Shown here: piece after piece, positions 51,435-59,775 of the stretch | Layout of the letters: each line of letters starts with the position of its first letter | Position numbering within the stretch: position 1 is the stretch's first letter | Assembly: GCF_000472925.1 (NCBI RefSeq) | Contig: NZ_AXAS01000017.1 | Coordinates: forward strand, 123,940 to 187,939 | Direction of reading: 5' to 3' | Length of the DNA stretch: 64,000 bases | Source: Bradyrhizobium sp. Ec3.3 | GTDB lineage: Bacteria; Pseudomonadota; Alphaproteobacteria; Rhizobiales; Xanthobacteraceae | The notes under the pieces: model-generated | Databases searched by the model: none | The model's input: only the letters and a program-made list of their open reading frames with translations | Told to the model about the DNA's origin: nothing | Made by a program: the position numbers and the translations under genes

Positions 51435-52469
51435 ATGACCAAGTACAAGCTCGAGTACATCTGGCTCGACGGATATACGCCGACTCCGAATTTGCGCGGC
51501 AAAACTCAGATCAAGGAATTCGCGTCGTTCCCGACGCTCGAGCAGCTTCCGCTCTGGGGCTTCGATGGCTCCTCCACCCAGCAGGCCGAAGGCCACAGCT
51601 CCGATTGCGTGCTGAAGCCGGTCGCGGTGTTCCCGGATGGCGCCCGCACCAACGGCGTGCTCGTGATGTGCGAAGTCATGATGCCCGACGGCAAGACCCC
51701 GCATGCGTCCAACAAGCGCGCCACCATCCTCGACGACGCCGGCGCCTGGTTCGGCTTCGAGCAGGAGTATTTCTTCTACAAGGACGGCCGTCCGCTCGGC
51801 TTCCCGTCGTCCGGCTATCCGGCGCCGCAGGGCCCGTACTACACCGGCGTCGGCTTCTCGAACGTCGGCGACGTCGCGCGCAAGATCGTGGAAGAGCATC
51901 TCGACCTCTGCCTCGCGGCCGGCATCAACCATGAAGGCATCAACGCGGAAGTCGCGAAGGGCCAGTGGGAATTCCAGATTTTCGGCAAAGGCTCCAAGAA
52001 GGCCGCTGACGAAATGTGGATGGCCCGCTACCTGATGCTGCGCCTGACCGAGAAGTACGGCATCGACATCGAGTTCCACTGCAAGCCGCTCGGCGATACC
52101 GACTGGAACGGCTCCGGCATGCACGCCAACTTCTCGACCGAGTACATGCGTACGGTCGGCGGTAAGGAGTATTTCGAGGCGCTGATGGCGGCCTTCGATA
52201 AGAACCTCATGGACCACATCGCCGTCTACGGTCCGGACAACGACAAGCGTCTGACCGGCAAGCACGAGACCGCGCCCTGGAACAAGTTCAGCTATGGCGT
52301 GGCCGACCGCGGTGCTTCGATCCGCGTTCCGCACTCTTTCGTCAACAACGGCTACAAGGGCTATCTGGAAGACCGTCGTCCGAACTCGCAGGGCGACCCA
52401 TACCAGATCGCTTCGCAGATCCTGAAGACGATCTCGTCCGTGCCGACCGACAAGAAGGCGGCCGCCTAA
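51435..52469 (+). CDS. glnII: Glutamine synthetase II
   Basis: 344 residues of the eukaryote-like GSII family found in rhizobia and some other bacteria. Signature regions are YIWLDGYTPTPNLRGKTQ, LPLWGFDGSSTQQAEGHSSD, the metal-binding Glu in FGFEQEYFFYKDGRP, INAEVAKGQWEFQI, and the active-site GSGMHANFSTEYMR. It condenses glutamate and ammonia to glutamine using ATP in the cytoplasm. A sigma-54 promoter lies about 85 bp upstream, consistent with expression under nitrogen limitation. It is followed by two hairpins. Confidence 0.98.
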   Translation: MTKYKLEYIWLDGYTPTPNLRGKTQIKEFASFPTLEQLPLWGFDGSSTQQAEGHSSDCVLKPVAVFPDGARTNGVLVMCEVMMPDGKTPHASNKRATILDDAGAWFGFEQEYFFYKDGRPLGFPSSGYPAPQGPYYTGVGFSNVGDVARKIVEEHLDLCLAAGINHEGINAEVAKGQWEFQIFGKGSKKAADEMWMARYLMLRLTEKYGIDIEFHCKPLGDTDWNGSGMHANFSTEYMRTVGGKEYFEALMAAFDKNLMDHIAVYGPDNDKRLTGKHETAPWNKFSYGVADRGASIRVPHSFVNNGYKGYLEDRRPNSQGDPYQIASQILKTISSVPTDKKAAA

Positions 52470-52480
52470 AATCCTTCTGG

Positions 52481-52549
52481 CCCGGACCTTGGGGGCTTGG
52501 TCCGGGTTGGCTCTCAAATCCGCCGAGGCCGAGGGGCTTCGGCGGATTT
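52481..52549 (+). terminator. Tandem hairpins after glnII
   Basis: The first stem is CCCGGACC/GGTCCGGG (52481-52506). The second is AAATCCGCCGA with its complement (52516-52549), ending in a short T-rich stretch. The second has terminator form; the first may stabilise the mRNA end. Confidence 0.75.
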
Positions 52550-52670
52550 ATGCATTTCGATGACAGTTGGCGATATCGAGCGTTGGGTCCGGGTGCACGA
52601 AACTTGTCTGTCACGGCCGAAAGCGGGATAGACTGGCGCCTCGGATGCGCGCAGGCCGGGGACACGGCTG

Positions 52671-53375
52671 GTGTTGGAAGGTTTCTACAAGGTACGGTTT
52701 CAGCTCGGCGAAGCTGTTGGCCGCAGCGTCATGCATGTCGGCGGCGGCAAGATGCTGGGCGGCAACTCGGCCTTTGCCCATATCGGCACTTATGAGAAGA
52801 CGGGCGAGGAGGTCGCGATCGTCATCAAGACCGTGCGCCATAATCCCGATCCGAATTATCGCGCGATGGCCGGCACTGATGATGCGACCCTGATAGCGAA
52901 GGGCTGGCCGGACGGCGATCTCTTCCGTTTCAAGGGCGAGCTGAAGGAATTGCCAGGCGTGCCCTTCCAGTCGGTGATGATGCCGATCAGGGAGGACGAG
53001 GTGCCGATCGCCGGCGGCGTCGGGGAGGGCGGCATCGCCAATGGCCTCTATTCGATCCATCTGCGGATGCTGGACGGCATCGAAGGGGGCCTCACCGGCG
53101 TCATGCTGCTCAACCAGGGGCGCATCCTCGGCGGCGATGCCTCGTTCTACTATCTCGGCAGCTACACGGCTGCGAACGGCCGCTGGAAGGGCCAGATCCT
53201 GAACCAGGAGCACACGCCGGCCCGCGATGAAAACCCGGTGTTCGGCGGCCATGAGGTCGGCATCGGCTTCTCCGGCACCTATGACGACGAGCAGGCGGTG
53301 CTCGAAGCGACGGCGCTCGCCGGTAAACGCAGCCTGCGGCTGACCGCGACGCTGAAGCTGATGCATCGCGCCTGA
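52671..53375 (+). CDS. Tandem GrlR-fold protein
   Basis: 234 residues starting at GTG (or the TTG next to it). Two GrlR-like barrels lie in a row. Domain 1 (about 1-105) starts EGFYKVRFQLGEAVGRSVMH with GGNSAFAHIGTYEKTGEEV. Domain 2 (about 120-234) starts IANGLYSIHLRMLDGIEGG with GVMLLNQGRILGGDASFYYL and SYTAANGRWKGQILNQEHT. Domain 2 matches the single-domain protein at 47571. No secretion apparatus genes are near. A ModA-like protein gene follows after 16 bp, suggesting one transcript. Confidence 0.8.
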   Translation: MLEGFYKVRFQLGEAVGRSVMHVGGGKMLGGNSAFAHIGTYEKTGEEVAIVIKTVRHNPDPNYRAMAGTDDATLIAKGWPDGDLFRFKGELKELPGVPFQSVMMPIREDEVPIAGGVGEGGIANGLYSIHLRMLDGIEGGLTGVMLLNQGRILGGDASFYYLGSYTAANGRWKGQILNQEHTPARDENPVFGGHEVGIGFSGTYDDEQAVLEATALAGKRSLRLTATLKLMHRA

Positions 53376-53391
53376 TTGATCGACGGGGACC

Positions 53392-54078
53392 ATGGAAAAC
53401 ACCGTTCGCATGCTCTCGACGCTCGGCCTGATGGGGGCGATGCGCAGCCTGTCCGCCGCTTACGAAGCCGCGACCGGTGTCCACATCGACGCCGACTTCG
53501 CGCCGACCCAGGCGCTGCTCAAGCGTTTGCGGGATGGGGAGGCCGCCGATCTCGTGATCCTGACGCGTGAAGGCCTCGACGAGGTCATCGCCGAGGGCCG
53601 CGTGGTGGCGGACAGCGCGGCTGACCTCGCGCGCTCCTATGTCGGCATCGCCGTGCGGGCAGGCGAGGCGCATCCTGACATTTTCAGTGAAAGCGCCTTG
53701 CGCAAGACGCTGCTTGCGGCGCGATCCGTCGCCTATTCGCGGCTGGGCGCGAGCGGGATCTACTTTGCCGAGCTGATCGGACGAATGGGCATTGCGGCTG
53801 AGATCACCGCCAGGGCGACCATCGTGCAGCAGGGCTTTACCGCGCAACGGCTGGTCAGCGGCGAGGCCGATCTCGCCGTGCAGCAGATCAGCGAGTTGAA
53901 GCAGGTCGAAGGCATCGAAGTGGTCGGGCCGATCCCGCTCGACCTGCAGACGCCGGCGCTGTTCTCGGCCGGCCGCATGGCGAGCGCGAAAAATGCTGAG
54001 GCCGCCGATCGGCTGTTGCGCTATCTGGCCTCGCCCGAGGTTGCGCCCGTGCTGCGGCAGTCGGGCCTCGAGCCTTGA
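53392..54078 (+). CDS. ModA-like solute-binding-fold protein without signal peptide
   Basis: 228 residues of the periplasmic-binding-protein II fold (molybdate-type): LSTLGLMGAMRSLSAAYEAA, RDGEAADLVILTREGLDEVI, SVAYSRLGASGIYFAELIGR and VGPIPLDLQTPALFSAGRMA. ModA proteins carry a signal peptide; here the protein starts directly at the first strand, so it would stay cytoplasmic. It has no transporter partner nearby and follows the tandem GrlR-fold gene by 16 bp. Confidence 0.82.
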   Translation: MENTVRMLSTLGLMGAMRSLSAAYEAATGVHIDADFAPTQALLKRLRDGEAADLVILTREGLDEVIAEGRVVADSAADLARSYVGIAVRAGEAHPDIFSESALRKTLLAARSVAYSRLGASGIYFAELIGRMGIAAEITARATIVQQGFTAQRLVSGEADLAVQQISELKQVEGIEVVGPIPLDLQTPALFSAGRMASAKNAEAADRLLRYLASPEVAPVLRQSGLEP

Positions 54079-54110
54079 ATTCGCCAACGCCCGGACGCAA
54101 CCTTCTGGCC

Positions 54111-54932
54111 ATGCGGAAAGCTCTCTGCGCCTTTTTCCTGACGTTCGCGGCACCGCTCGCCGCACATGCGCAATCGGCCGATCTCGTGCTGTGTGATCGG
54201 CTGGCGGCCGATCCCAGCGATCCGGATAAGCCGGCCGACGTGAAGGGGGTGGCCGAGGTCGCGAGCGCCGACATCGCGACTGCGATCAAGTTCTGCAAGA
54301 CGGCCGCAGGCGGCTCGCGCCGCGCGATGTACGAGCTCGGGCGCGCCTACGCCGCCAATCGTCAGGCGGGGGAGGCGATGGCAGCGTGGCGCAAGGCGGC
54401 CGACAAGGGCTCGAGCGCGGCAATGGTCGAGCTTGGCGTGCTCTACGGCACCGGCGCAGGCGTCGCCAGGGACGAGGCGCAGGCGCGAAAGCTGTTCGAG
54501 AAGGCGGCGCAGGCCGGCAATCCCCGCGGCGTCAGCAATCTTGCCGCGCTTGGCGGTTCGCCCGGGGCAGCTCCGGCCGATCCGGCGCGGGCGCGCGAAC
54601 TGCTCGGCAAGGCCGCCGAGACCAACGCGGAGGCGCAATATCAGCTTGGCCTGATGCTCGCGAGCGGCGATGGCGGTCAAAAGGACGATGTTGCGGCGCG
54701 CGCTCTGTTCGAGAAGGCGGCCGCGCAAAACCATCCGGGCGCGCTGGAGCGGATGGGCGCGTTCGCACAGGAAGGTCGCGGCGGTCCGAAGGATGCGACC
54801 GCCGCGAAGGCCTATTATGAGCGCGCCGCCGCGCTCGGCGATGAAGACGCCAAGAAGGCGCTGGAGCGGATCCGCTGTCCCTATGCGATCAAGAACAAGC
54901 AGGGCCAGCTCGTCACCACTCTGTGCTTCTGA
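54111..54932 (+). CDS. Secreted Sel1-repeat protein
   Basis: 273 residues from ATG 54111; a TTG 36 bp earlier overlaps the previous gene and is less likely. The signal peptide covers 1-21 (RKALCAFFLTFAAPLAAHAQ). Sel1-like repeats of about 36 residues follow: RAMYELGRAYAANRQAGEAM, AAMVELGVLYGTGAGVARDE, AEAQYQLGLMLASGDGGQKD, and PGALERMGAFAQEGRGGPKD. The C-terminus has a Cys pair (RIRCPYAIKNK and TLCF). Such proteins act as periplasmic adaptors; the partner is unknown. Confidence 0.87.
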   Translation: MRKALCAFFLTFAAPLAAHAQSADLVLCDRLAADPSDPDKPADVKGVAEVASADIATAIKFCKTAAGGSRRAMYELGRAYAANRQAGEAMAAWRKAADKGSSAAMVELGVLYGTGAGVARDEAQARKLFEKAAQAGNPRGVSNLAALGGSPGAAPADPARARELLGKAAETNAEAQYQLGLMLASGDGGQKDDVAARALFEKAAAQNHPGALERMGAFAQEGRGGPKDATAAKAYYERAAALGDEDAKKALERIRCPYAIKNKQGQLVTTLCF

Positions 54933-55071
54933 TCGCGGCACGCGTGTGACGCGTGCAATCCCGCAAGGTTGATCGAGCGCAACGAAATGCGACGACACGC
55001 CACGATAGGCTGTGCCGCAAGGCGGCCGGTCGCGCCGACCGCTGCCGCAAGAAGAACAATGGAGTTAGCAA

Positions 55072-55542
55072 ATGCGACGGCGAAGCTGGGCGCTGGCCTT
55101 GGCGTTGATGGGCACTTCGGTGGTGCCGGCAATGGCGCAGGACCTGAAGTCTCCAACCGCTGGCGACTATGTGCCGCGGCTCGGCGACATCATGGGCGCG
55201 GCACAGACGCGGCATCAAAAGCTCTGGTTGGCCGGCAAAGCGCAGAACTGGGAGCTCGCCGCCTATGAGCTGCGCCAGCTGAAGGCCAGCCTGGTCGAGG
55301 CCGCGTTGCTCTACTCCGGCATTCCCGTCAGCAACGTCACGACGCTGGAAGCGCCGTTGCAATCAGCGTCGGATGCGATCTCCGCGAAGGACGGCCGCAA
55401 ATTCGCGAAGGCCGTCAGTGATCTGACCGAGGGCTGCAATTCCTGTCATCGGTCCATGAACCGCAGTTTTGTGGTGATGAGAGTTCCGACCGATCAGCGA
55501 CCCTACGGAAATCAGCAGTTCTCGCCGCAGGGCAGGCCGTGA
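55072..55542 (+). CDS. Small c-type haem protein
   Basis: 156 residues with a signal peptide (1-22, ending PAMAQ). The body is helical (GDIMGAAQTRHQKLWLAGKA, WELAAYELRQLKASLVEAAL) and the haem motif CNSCH lies near the C-terminus (residues about 122-126), as in cytochrome c-prime-like four-helix proteins. A role in periplasmic electron transfer or gas binding is possible. GGAG lies 7 bp before the ATG. Confidence 0.8.
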   Translation: MRRRSWALALALMGTSVVPAMAQDLKSPTAGDYVPRLGDIMGAAQTRHQKLWLAGKAQNWELAAYELRQLKASLVEAALLYSGIPVSNVTTLEAPLQSASDAISAKDGRKFAKAVSDLTEGCNSCHRSMNRSFVVMRVPTDQRPYGNQQFSPQGRP

Positions 55543-55596
55543 CGGAACCTCGTTCGCGCCCCCGTCGTTGAGACCTGAACGAACAGGAGTCGCGAC

Positions 55597-55746
55597 GTGA
55601 TCCGCAAATTGGCGTCCGGCGAATACCGGCTCTACTCACGCAAGGTGAACCCGAAGACCGGCAAGCGCCGCAACCTCGGAACGTTCAAGAGCCGCGCGGC
55701 GGCCGAGAAGCACGAGCGCGAGGTGCAGTATTTCAAGCGGCACTAG
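55597..55746 (+). CDS. Small basic conserved protein, 49 residues
   Basis: Starts at GTG 55597 with AGGAG 8 bp upstream. The sequence is IRKLASGEYRLYSRKVNPKT, then GKRRNLGTFKSRAAAEKHER, ending EVQYFKRH. It looks like a small DNA- or RNA-binding protein related to the arm-binding region of tyrosine integrases (strand-rich, GEYRLYSRK, LGTFKSRAAAEKHE). It is short and easily missed. Function unknown. Confidence 0.75.
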   Translation: MIRKLASGEYRLYSRKVNPKTGKRRNLGTFKSRAAAEKHEREVQYFKRH

Positions 55747-55995
55747 AATGCCGTCCCGGACCGGGCAACAAAAAGATCGAAAACAACCCCATGCAAAGTA
55801 GCCGGCACAGCGCTGGCGGAATGCGGATTTAGCGAAATCTGTTGACGCGTCGGGCAAGTCAGAGGCATGATGGCATCATCGGAGCGGAAAGCGCCTCTCC
55901 AACGGAGCGGCCTGCGCGGAAAAGCCGGATGGTCTCGGCGAGGCGGCGGTGCTAGATAACCCGCGAGTAGAAATCGCTTTCCGGGATTTCCTTCG

Positions 55996-56698
55996 TTGCT
56001 GAACGGGCTCTACAAGGTCGAATACGGCGTCAACGACGCGTTCGGCCGCAGCATCATGTGCATGCACAACGGCAAGCTGCTGGGCGGTAATTCCGCCTTC
56101 GCGCATCTCGGCACCTATGAGGAGCGTGGCGGCGAGATCATCGGAGAGGTGATCACCGAGCGTCACAACAACGATCCCTACTACAAGCCGCTGATGGGCA
56201 TCGATGTCGCCGCCATCAGCGTGCGCGGCCGGACCACCGGCAATGGCATCCGTTTCGAGGGCGAAGCCGCTCCGGTGCCGGGCGCGATGTTCTGGGCCGA
56301 GCTTACGCGGCTCGATGACGATGCGTTGCCGCCGCGGGGCATCGTCGGAGCAGGCGGCATCGCAAACGGGCTCTATGCGATCCATTTGCGCGCTCGACGG
56401 GGTCGATGCCGGGCTCTCGGGCGTGATGCTGCTGATGGACGGCCGCATCCTCGGTGGCGACGCGTTCTTCTATTATCTCGGGTCCTACTCTTCAGCGGAT
56501 GGCCGGTGGAAGGGCGAAATCGTCAACCAGGAGCATACGCCGGCGAAGGGCGAGAATCCCGTCTTCGGCGGTTACGAGGTCGGCATCGGTTTTTCAGGGA
56601 GCTGCACCGCGGACAGCGGTGAGCTCGAAGGCATCGCGCTCGCGGGCAAGCGCAGCCTGCGCCTTGCGGCTTCGCTCAAGCTGATGCGGCGGGCCTAA
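55996..56698 (+). pseudogene. Tandem GrlR-fold gene, frameshifted
   Basis: Domain 1 is intact from TTG 55996: NGLYKVEYGVNDAFGRSIMC and GGNSAFAHLGTYEERGGEII. Domain 2 begins IANGLYAIHLR and then breaks at about 56390; homology resumes in another frame as LDGVDAGLSGVMLLMDGRIL to SLKLMRRA at 56698. Compared with 52671-53375, two bases are missing where that gene reads ATG (CGG-ATG-CTG versus CGC-G-CTC). It is either a pseudogene or a sequencing error. Its end overlaps the convergent FAD-dependent gene by 4 bp. Confidence 0.75.
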
Positions 56699-58140
56699 GG
56701 CATGATCCGGAAAAGTGTGAAACGGTTTTCCCTCGCGACAAACGCGGAACGCGTTTGCGCGGAGATCATGCTCAAACAACAACCTAAAGCGCGATGACGA
56801 TTCAGACTAATCTCATCGCGCTTAAGGGCGTGCGGTCTAGCGATGACTTCCTGAGGCAGCGCAAGGCACATCGCGATTTCAATGATGCCACGGAGGACGT
56901 CTGCGTCTTGGGATGATGCAAAAAGAAGCTTGGCCATGACTGGGTTGGGTGCGGGGACCGGCATGCCCTCTTCCAGTGCGCTCATTTCAGCGATCCGCGC
57001 GCGGTCCGCGGCGATCTGATTTCGATAGAACGGTCCGACTTGCCTTTCGGTCTCAGCGTCGTATTCCCGGGAGAACGCTCCGGGGTCGTCGATGTGTCGG
57101 CGGGCAACATTACGGAGCACCTGTGCATGCAGAAGGCCGACGCTCAAGCCCCTTCCTGCGGATGGGTTGGTACATGCCCATGCATCACCTACAGCGGCGA
57201 ATCCGGTGATGACGGGCTGACCATCGACGACAAACCGTCGGTACCGGTCGACAACCCCCGCCATCAGAAGGACGGGTGTTATTGGCTCGCCATCGAGCCA
57301 ATGGGCTTGCCGCGGGCACGCGGAGACGACGCGATGGAATGTCGCCGTATCACGCAAGGCTCGCATCGCCTTGTTCTTCGCCGAGGTATACAAGGTAATT
57401 GACCAAGTATCATTGTCCCCGTCCAAGGTAAGGATCGAGAACAAGCCCATCGGCGTGAGCGCGCGACCCATCCTACGGGGCCGCTGCTGCCCGGAGAAAT
57501 ATCGCGTAAAATAAGCGAAGTTGCTGTCTTCGGCTTCCTCGATCGGGCTGCGGGCTCCCGCGCTGACGATCCAATCGCAAGCCGGGCTTCGCCGTCCCAT
57601 GGCGTCGATTACCAGATCGGCGCGAATTTCTTCGCCAGACGTCGTACGTACCCCTGCAACGTGCGGCACACCAGGGATCGCCGAAGCGCCCGTAATCAAT
57701 TCGCGAACCTTGGTCCCCCGACGGATCCTCACGTTAGGCGCGGCTTGCGCCATTGCAGCCACGGCCCACTCTACGATGGGTCTCCGACCAGTGACGAAGC
57801 GTATGGTCTCGTCGCCCGGACGCGGTGTCCGGTCCGTTATGGATCTGGGAAGAGATTGGCTGTCGAGATAGTCCACCCAAACGCAACCGGCTCGAAGCAG
57901 ATCATCCGTCAAGCCCGGCAATTCTTGATCGCTGATCATCCGAAATCGCGAACTGAGGTTATGAGGTTGCCTGAATTGGGCAACTCCGGGGCGTTCCCAC
58001 GAATCCCATCCCTCGGCAGATGCGATAGGTTGACCTGTCGGGTCGGCCTCCAGGACTGTGACGTGGTGGCCGTCGCGACCAAGCATCATCGCTGCGCATA
58101 ATCCAATCACGCCTCCACCGCAAAACAGGATTTTGCTCAT
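56695..58140 (-). CDS. FAD-dependent monooxygenase-like protein with altered C-terminus
   Basis: 481 residues from ATG 58140 (GGGAGAGAGGG just upstream; longer starts lack one). N-terminal dinucleotide-binding fold KILFCGGGVIGLCAAMMLGR followed by VTVLEADPTG. Later motifs are RADLVIDAMGRRSPACDWI and the FAD pyrophosphate region GDAWACTNPSAGRGLSVGL. It belongs to the flavin hydroxylase superfamily. The last 35-40 residues (LNRHRALGCCLSMISAQTRS onward) are read from an extragenic repeat at 56700-56771, so the original stop has been replaced. Divergent from a PaaI-type thioesterase. Confidence 0.8.
   Translation of the reverse strand: MSKILFCGGGVIGLCAAMMLGRDGHHVTVLEADPTGQPIASAEGWDSWERPGVAQFRQPHNLSSRFRMISDQELPGLTDDLLRAGCVWVDYLDSQSLPRSITDRTPRPGDETIRFVTGRRPIVEWAVAAMAQAAPNVRIRRGTKVRELITGASAIPGVPHVAGVRTTSGEEIRADLVIDAMGRRSPACDWIVSAGARSPIEEAEDSNFAYFTRYFSGQQRPRRMGRALTPMGLFSILTLDGDNDTWSITLYTSAKNKAMRALRDTATFHRVVSACPRQAHWLDGEPITPVLLMAGVVDRYRRFVVDGQPVITGFAAVGDAWACTNPSAGRGLSVGLLHAQVLRNVARRHIDDPGAFSREYDAETERQVGPFYRNQIAADRARIAEMSALEEGMPVPAPNPVMAKLLFASSQDADVLRGIIEIAMCLALPQEVIARPHALKRDEISLNRHRALGCCLSMISAQTRSAFVARENRFTLFRIMP
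56700..56771. repeat. GCATGATC-type extragenic repeat, copy 2
   Basis: GCATGAT (56700-56706) and ATCATGC (56765-56771) bound a unit that shares AAAAGTG, GGTTTT.CCTCGCGACAAAC and GAGATC with the copy at 46207. It overlaps the 3' end of the FAD-dependent gene. Confidence 0.7.
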
Positions 58141-58411
58141 CCCTCTCTCCCTAGAGGTCGGCCGACCGTGGAAGCGGACGGAATCCTCATCGTTTCCCGC
58201 GGCGAAATGACAACGACCGCCAATCACGCGGGCAGGACCGACTCAAGACATAGGTCTATATGGAGAACCGGAGGTTCAAAGCCCTCGTCAGCTCACCTTC
58301 GTGGAAACCGCCTTTCTTGGGCGGACTTGAATGCCAAACCGCAGGTACGATTGTATCTTGAGCGGATCGTCTGCGAATGGCACAGGTCTTCGCCAACAAC
58401 GGAGCTCTCGC

Positions 58412-58855
58412 ATGACCATGAACAGTATCGGTATTCCCGAAGGTTTCGAGCCTCACTTCCGCAAGAGCCCTTTCACCGATCCTTGGGAACCGCTCTATTC
58501 AAAGCGGACGGACAAAGCCGTGATCATCGGATTGCGGCTAGCCAAGCCGCACACCAACGCGCGTGGCAACGTTCATGGCGGGCTGATCTCAGCGCTTGCT
58601 GACAACGCGATGGGCTATAGTTGCGCACAGGCGATTGGCTGGGCATCGTCGCTAGCGACGATCACTCTCGCGGTCGACTTCACTGGCATCGCGCAGATCG
58701 GGCAATGGCTCGCTGTGGACAGCGAGGTGATCAAAACCGGCAGAACGGTCTGCTTCGCGCAAAGCCTAATCAAGGCCGACGACAGTATAATCGCTCGGGC
58801 AAACGCCACGTTTCGCGTGGTGCCGAAGCATGAGGGTGACACTCATCCCCGTTAG
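58412..58855 (+). CDS. PaaI-type hotdog thioesterase
   Basis: 147 residues from ATG 58412 (GGAG 9 bp upstream). The hotdog catalytic motif is NARGNVHGGLISALADNAMG, followed by ATITLAVDFTGIAQIGQW and the closing strands RANATFRVVPKHEG. The N-terminal PEGFEPHFRKSPFTDPWEPL is typical of this subgroup. It is divergent from the FAD monooxygenase-like gene and may act in the same catabolic route; this is inferred from position. Confidence 0.88.
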   Translation: MTMNSIGIPEGFEPHFRKSPFTDPWEPLYSKRTDKAVIIGLRLAKPHTNARGNVHGGLISALADNAMGYSCAQAIGWASSLATITLAVDFTGIAQIGQWLAVDSEVIKTGRTVCFAQSLIKADDSIIARANATFRVVPKHEGDTHPR

Positions 58856-59287
58856 CCGTTGACGCCCGCGCCAAACAATCGGTCTGAGAGAGCTTTTAGA
58901 TCGATCCAGATCTGCTCCGGTCAACATGCGAAGAACTCAATATGAGCAGCTCGGGTCCGCTATACACCGCCGTCCGGACTTCAACGAGGCGCGCAACCAC
59001 GTCGCTGATCGGCCATCACCGGACTCATGTGCCGCAGCAGTCCGACACGCATTGTGGTCCAGCGGCGCCTGCGATGAAGCAACCAAACGAAGGCACTTCA
59101 GACTGCGAACAAAAGCGTCATATCCCGATTTAGAAAGCCTTAAGGTCTCTCCTTCATATCGCGGGTTCGATGGTGCCACCGGCACGGCGGATGCCCGGTA
59201 CCGTCTGGATGCCTATCCAACGCTCTCGAATAGAGCACTCTAACAAAGCCAGCGCGACTAACCGAAGACCTTCGGGGGACCTGCCTC
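58856..59287. other. Interval without supported genes
   Basis: About 430 bp; several frames are open for 60-100 residues but none has a ribosome site, signal or recognisable family. Base composition is less GC-rich than the flanking core genes, in keeping with accessory DNA. Confidence 0.4.
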
Positions 59288-59548
59288 ATGGGGCGAAGAC
59301 GCGCGTCGACTTACCATATCCAACGCAAACTGCTGATTACTCGCGAATGGCGGCGTTGGCTTCAGACTCATTCGATCGATCGCGGGGCAGCCACCGCCCG
59401 CGATACGTTGAGGTTCTTTTGCGAACTAGAGGACAAGCGCTCCCCGCTCCTGAAATTCCAAGCGAGGGGGCGAGACAAGTGGAAAATTATCAGCGGCTGG
59501 TTGCTCGCTTGCGGCCAGCATGGGGACGGACAATGCCCGCAGTCTTAG
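59288..59548 (+). CDS. Conserved small protein, 86 residues
   Basis: GRRRASTYHIQRKLLITREW, RRWLQTHSIDRGAATARDTL, then LEDKRSPLLKFQARGRDKWK and IISGWLLACGQ. The plan, with a Trp-rich helix and a GRDKW segment, matches short Bradyrhizobium hypotheticals I have seen beside mobile elements. No signal or membrane segment. Function unknown. A second short frame overlaps its end. Confidence 0.6.
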   Translation: MGRRRASTYHIQRKLLITREWRRWLQTHSIDRGAATARDTLRFFCELEDKRSPLLKFQARGRDKWKIISGWLLACGQHGDGQCPQS

Positions 59549-59775
59549 ACCCCGAAGAGATTGTTGTCTTGGCCAACCACGGAGTGATGAGACTGCGCTC
59601 TGCAGTCGCGAGAGCGATGGCGTTGCTGCCCGAAGATCGCGATGTGGCGACAATAGTCCGAAAAGGCCAGCTGTCGCAGTCGATCCTTGGTTTCGAGCAG
59701 ATCAAGCAGCTTGCGGCGCAGTGGGAGCCGGCGGAGCAGCCTGTACCTCCGGAGACTGCCTCACCGGGTCCGTAG
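59533..59775 (+). CDS. Possible short protein, 80 residues
   Basis: ATG 59533 opens PAVLDPEEIVVLANHGVMRL, then RSAVARAMALLPEDRDVATI and SQSILGFEQIKQLAAQWEPA. It overlaps the preceding short gene by 16 bp in another frame. Codon choice and the amphipathic helical look favour a real protein, but no family is recognised. Confidence 0.4.
   Translation: MPAVLDPEEIVVLANHGVMRLRSAVARAMALLPEDRDVATIVRKGQLSQSILGFEQIKQLAAQWEPAEQPVPPETASPGP

Noticed and set aside
51432..52517. A 361-residue frame antisense to glnII
   Set aside because: The plus strand is glnII with all family motifs and its own promoter; the antisense frame has no recognisable features.
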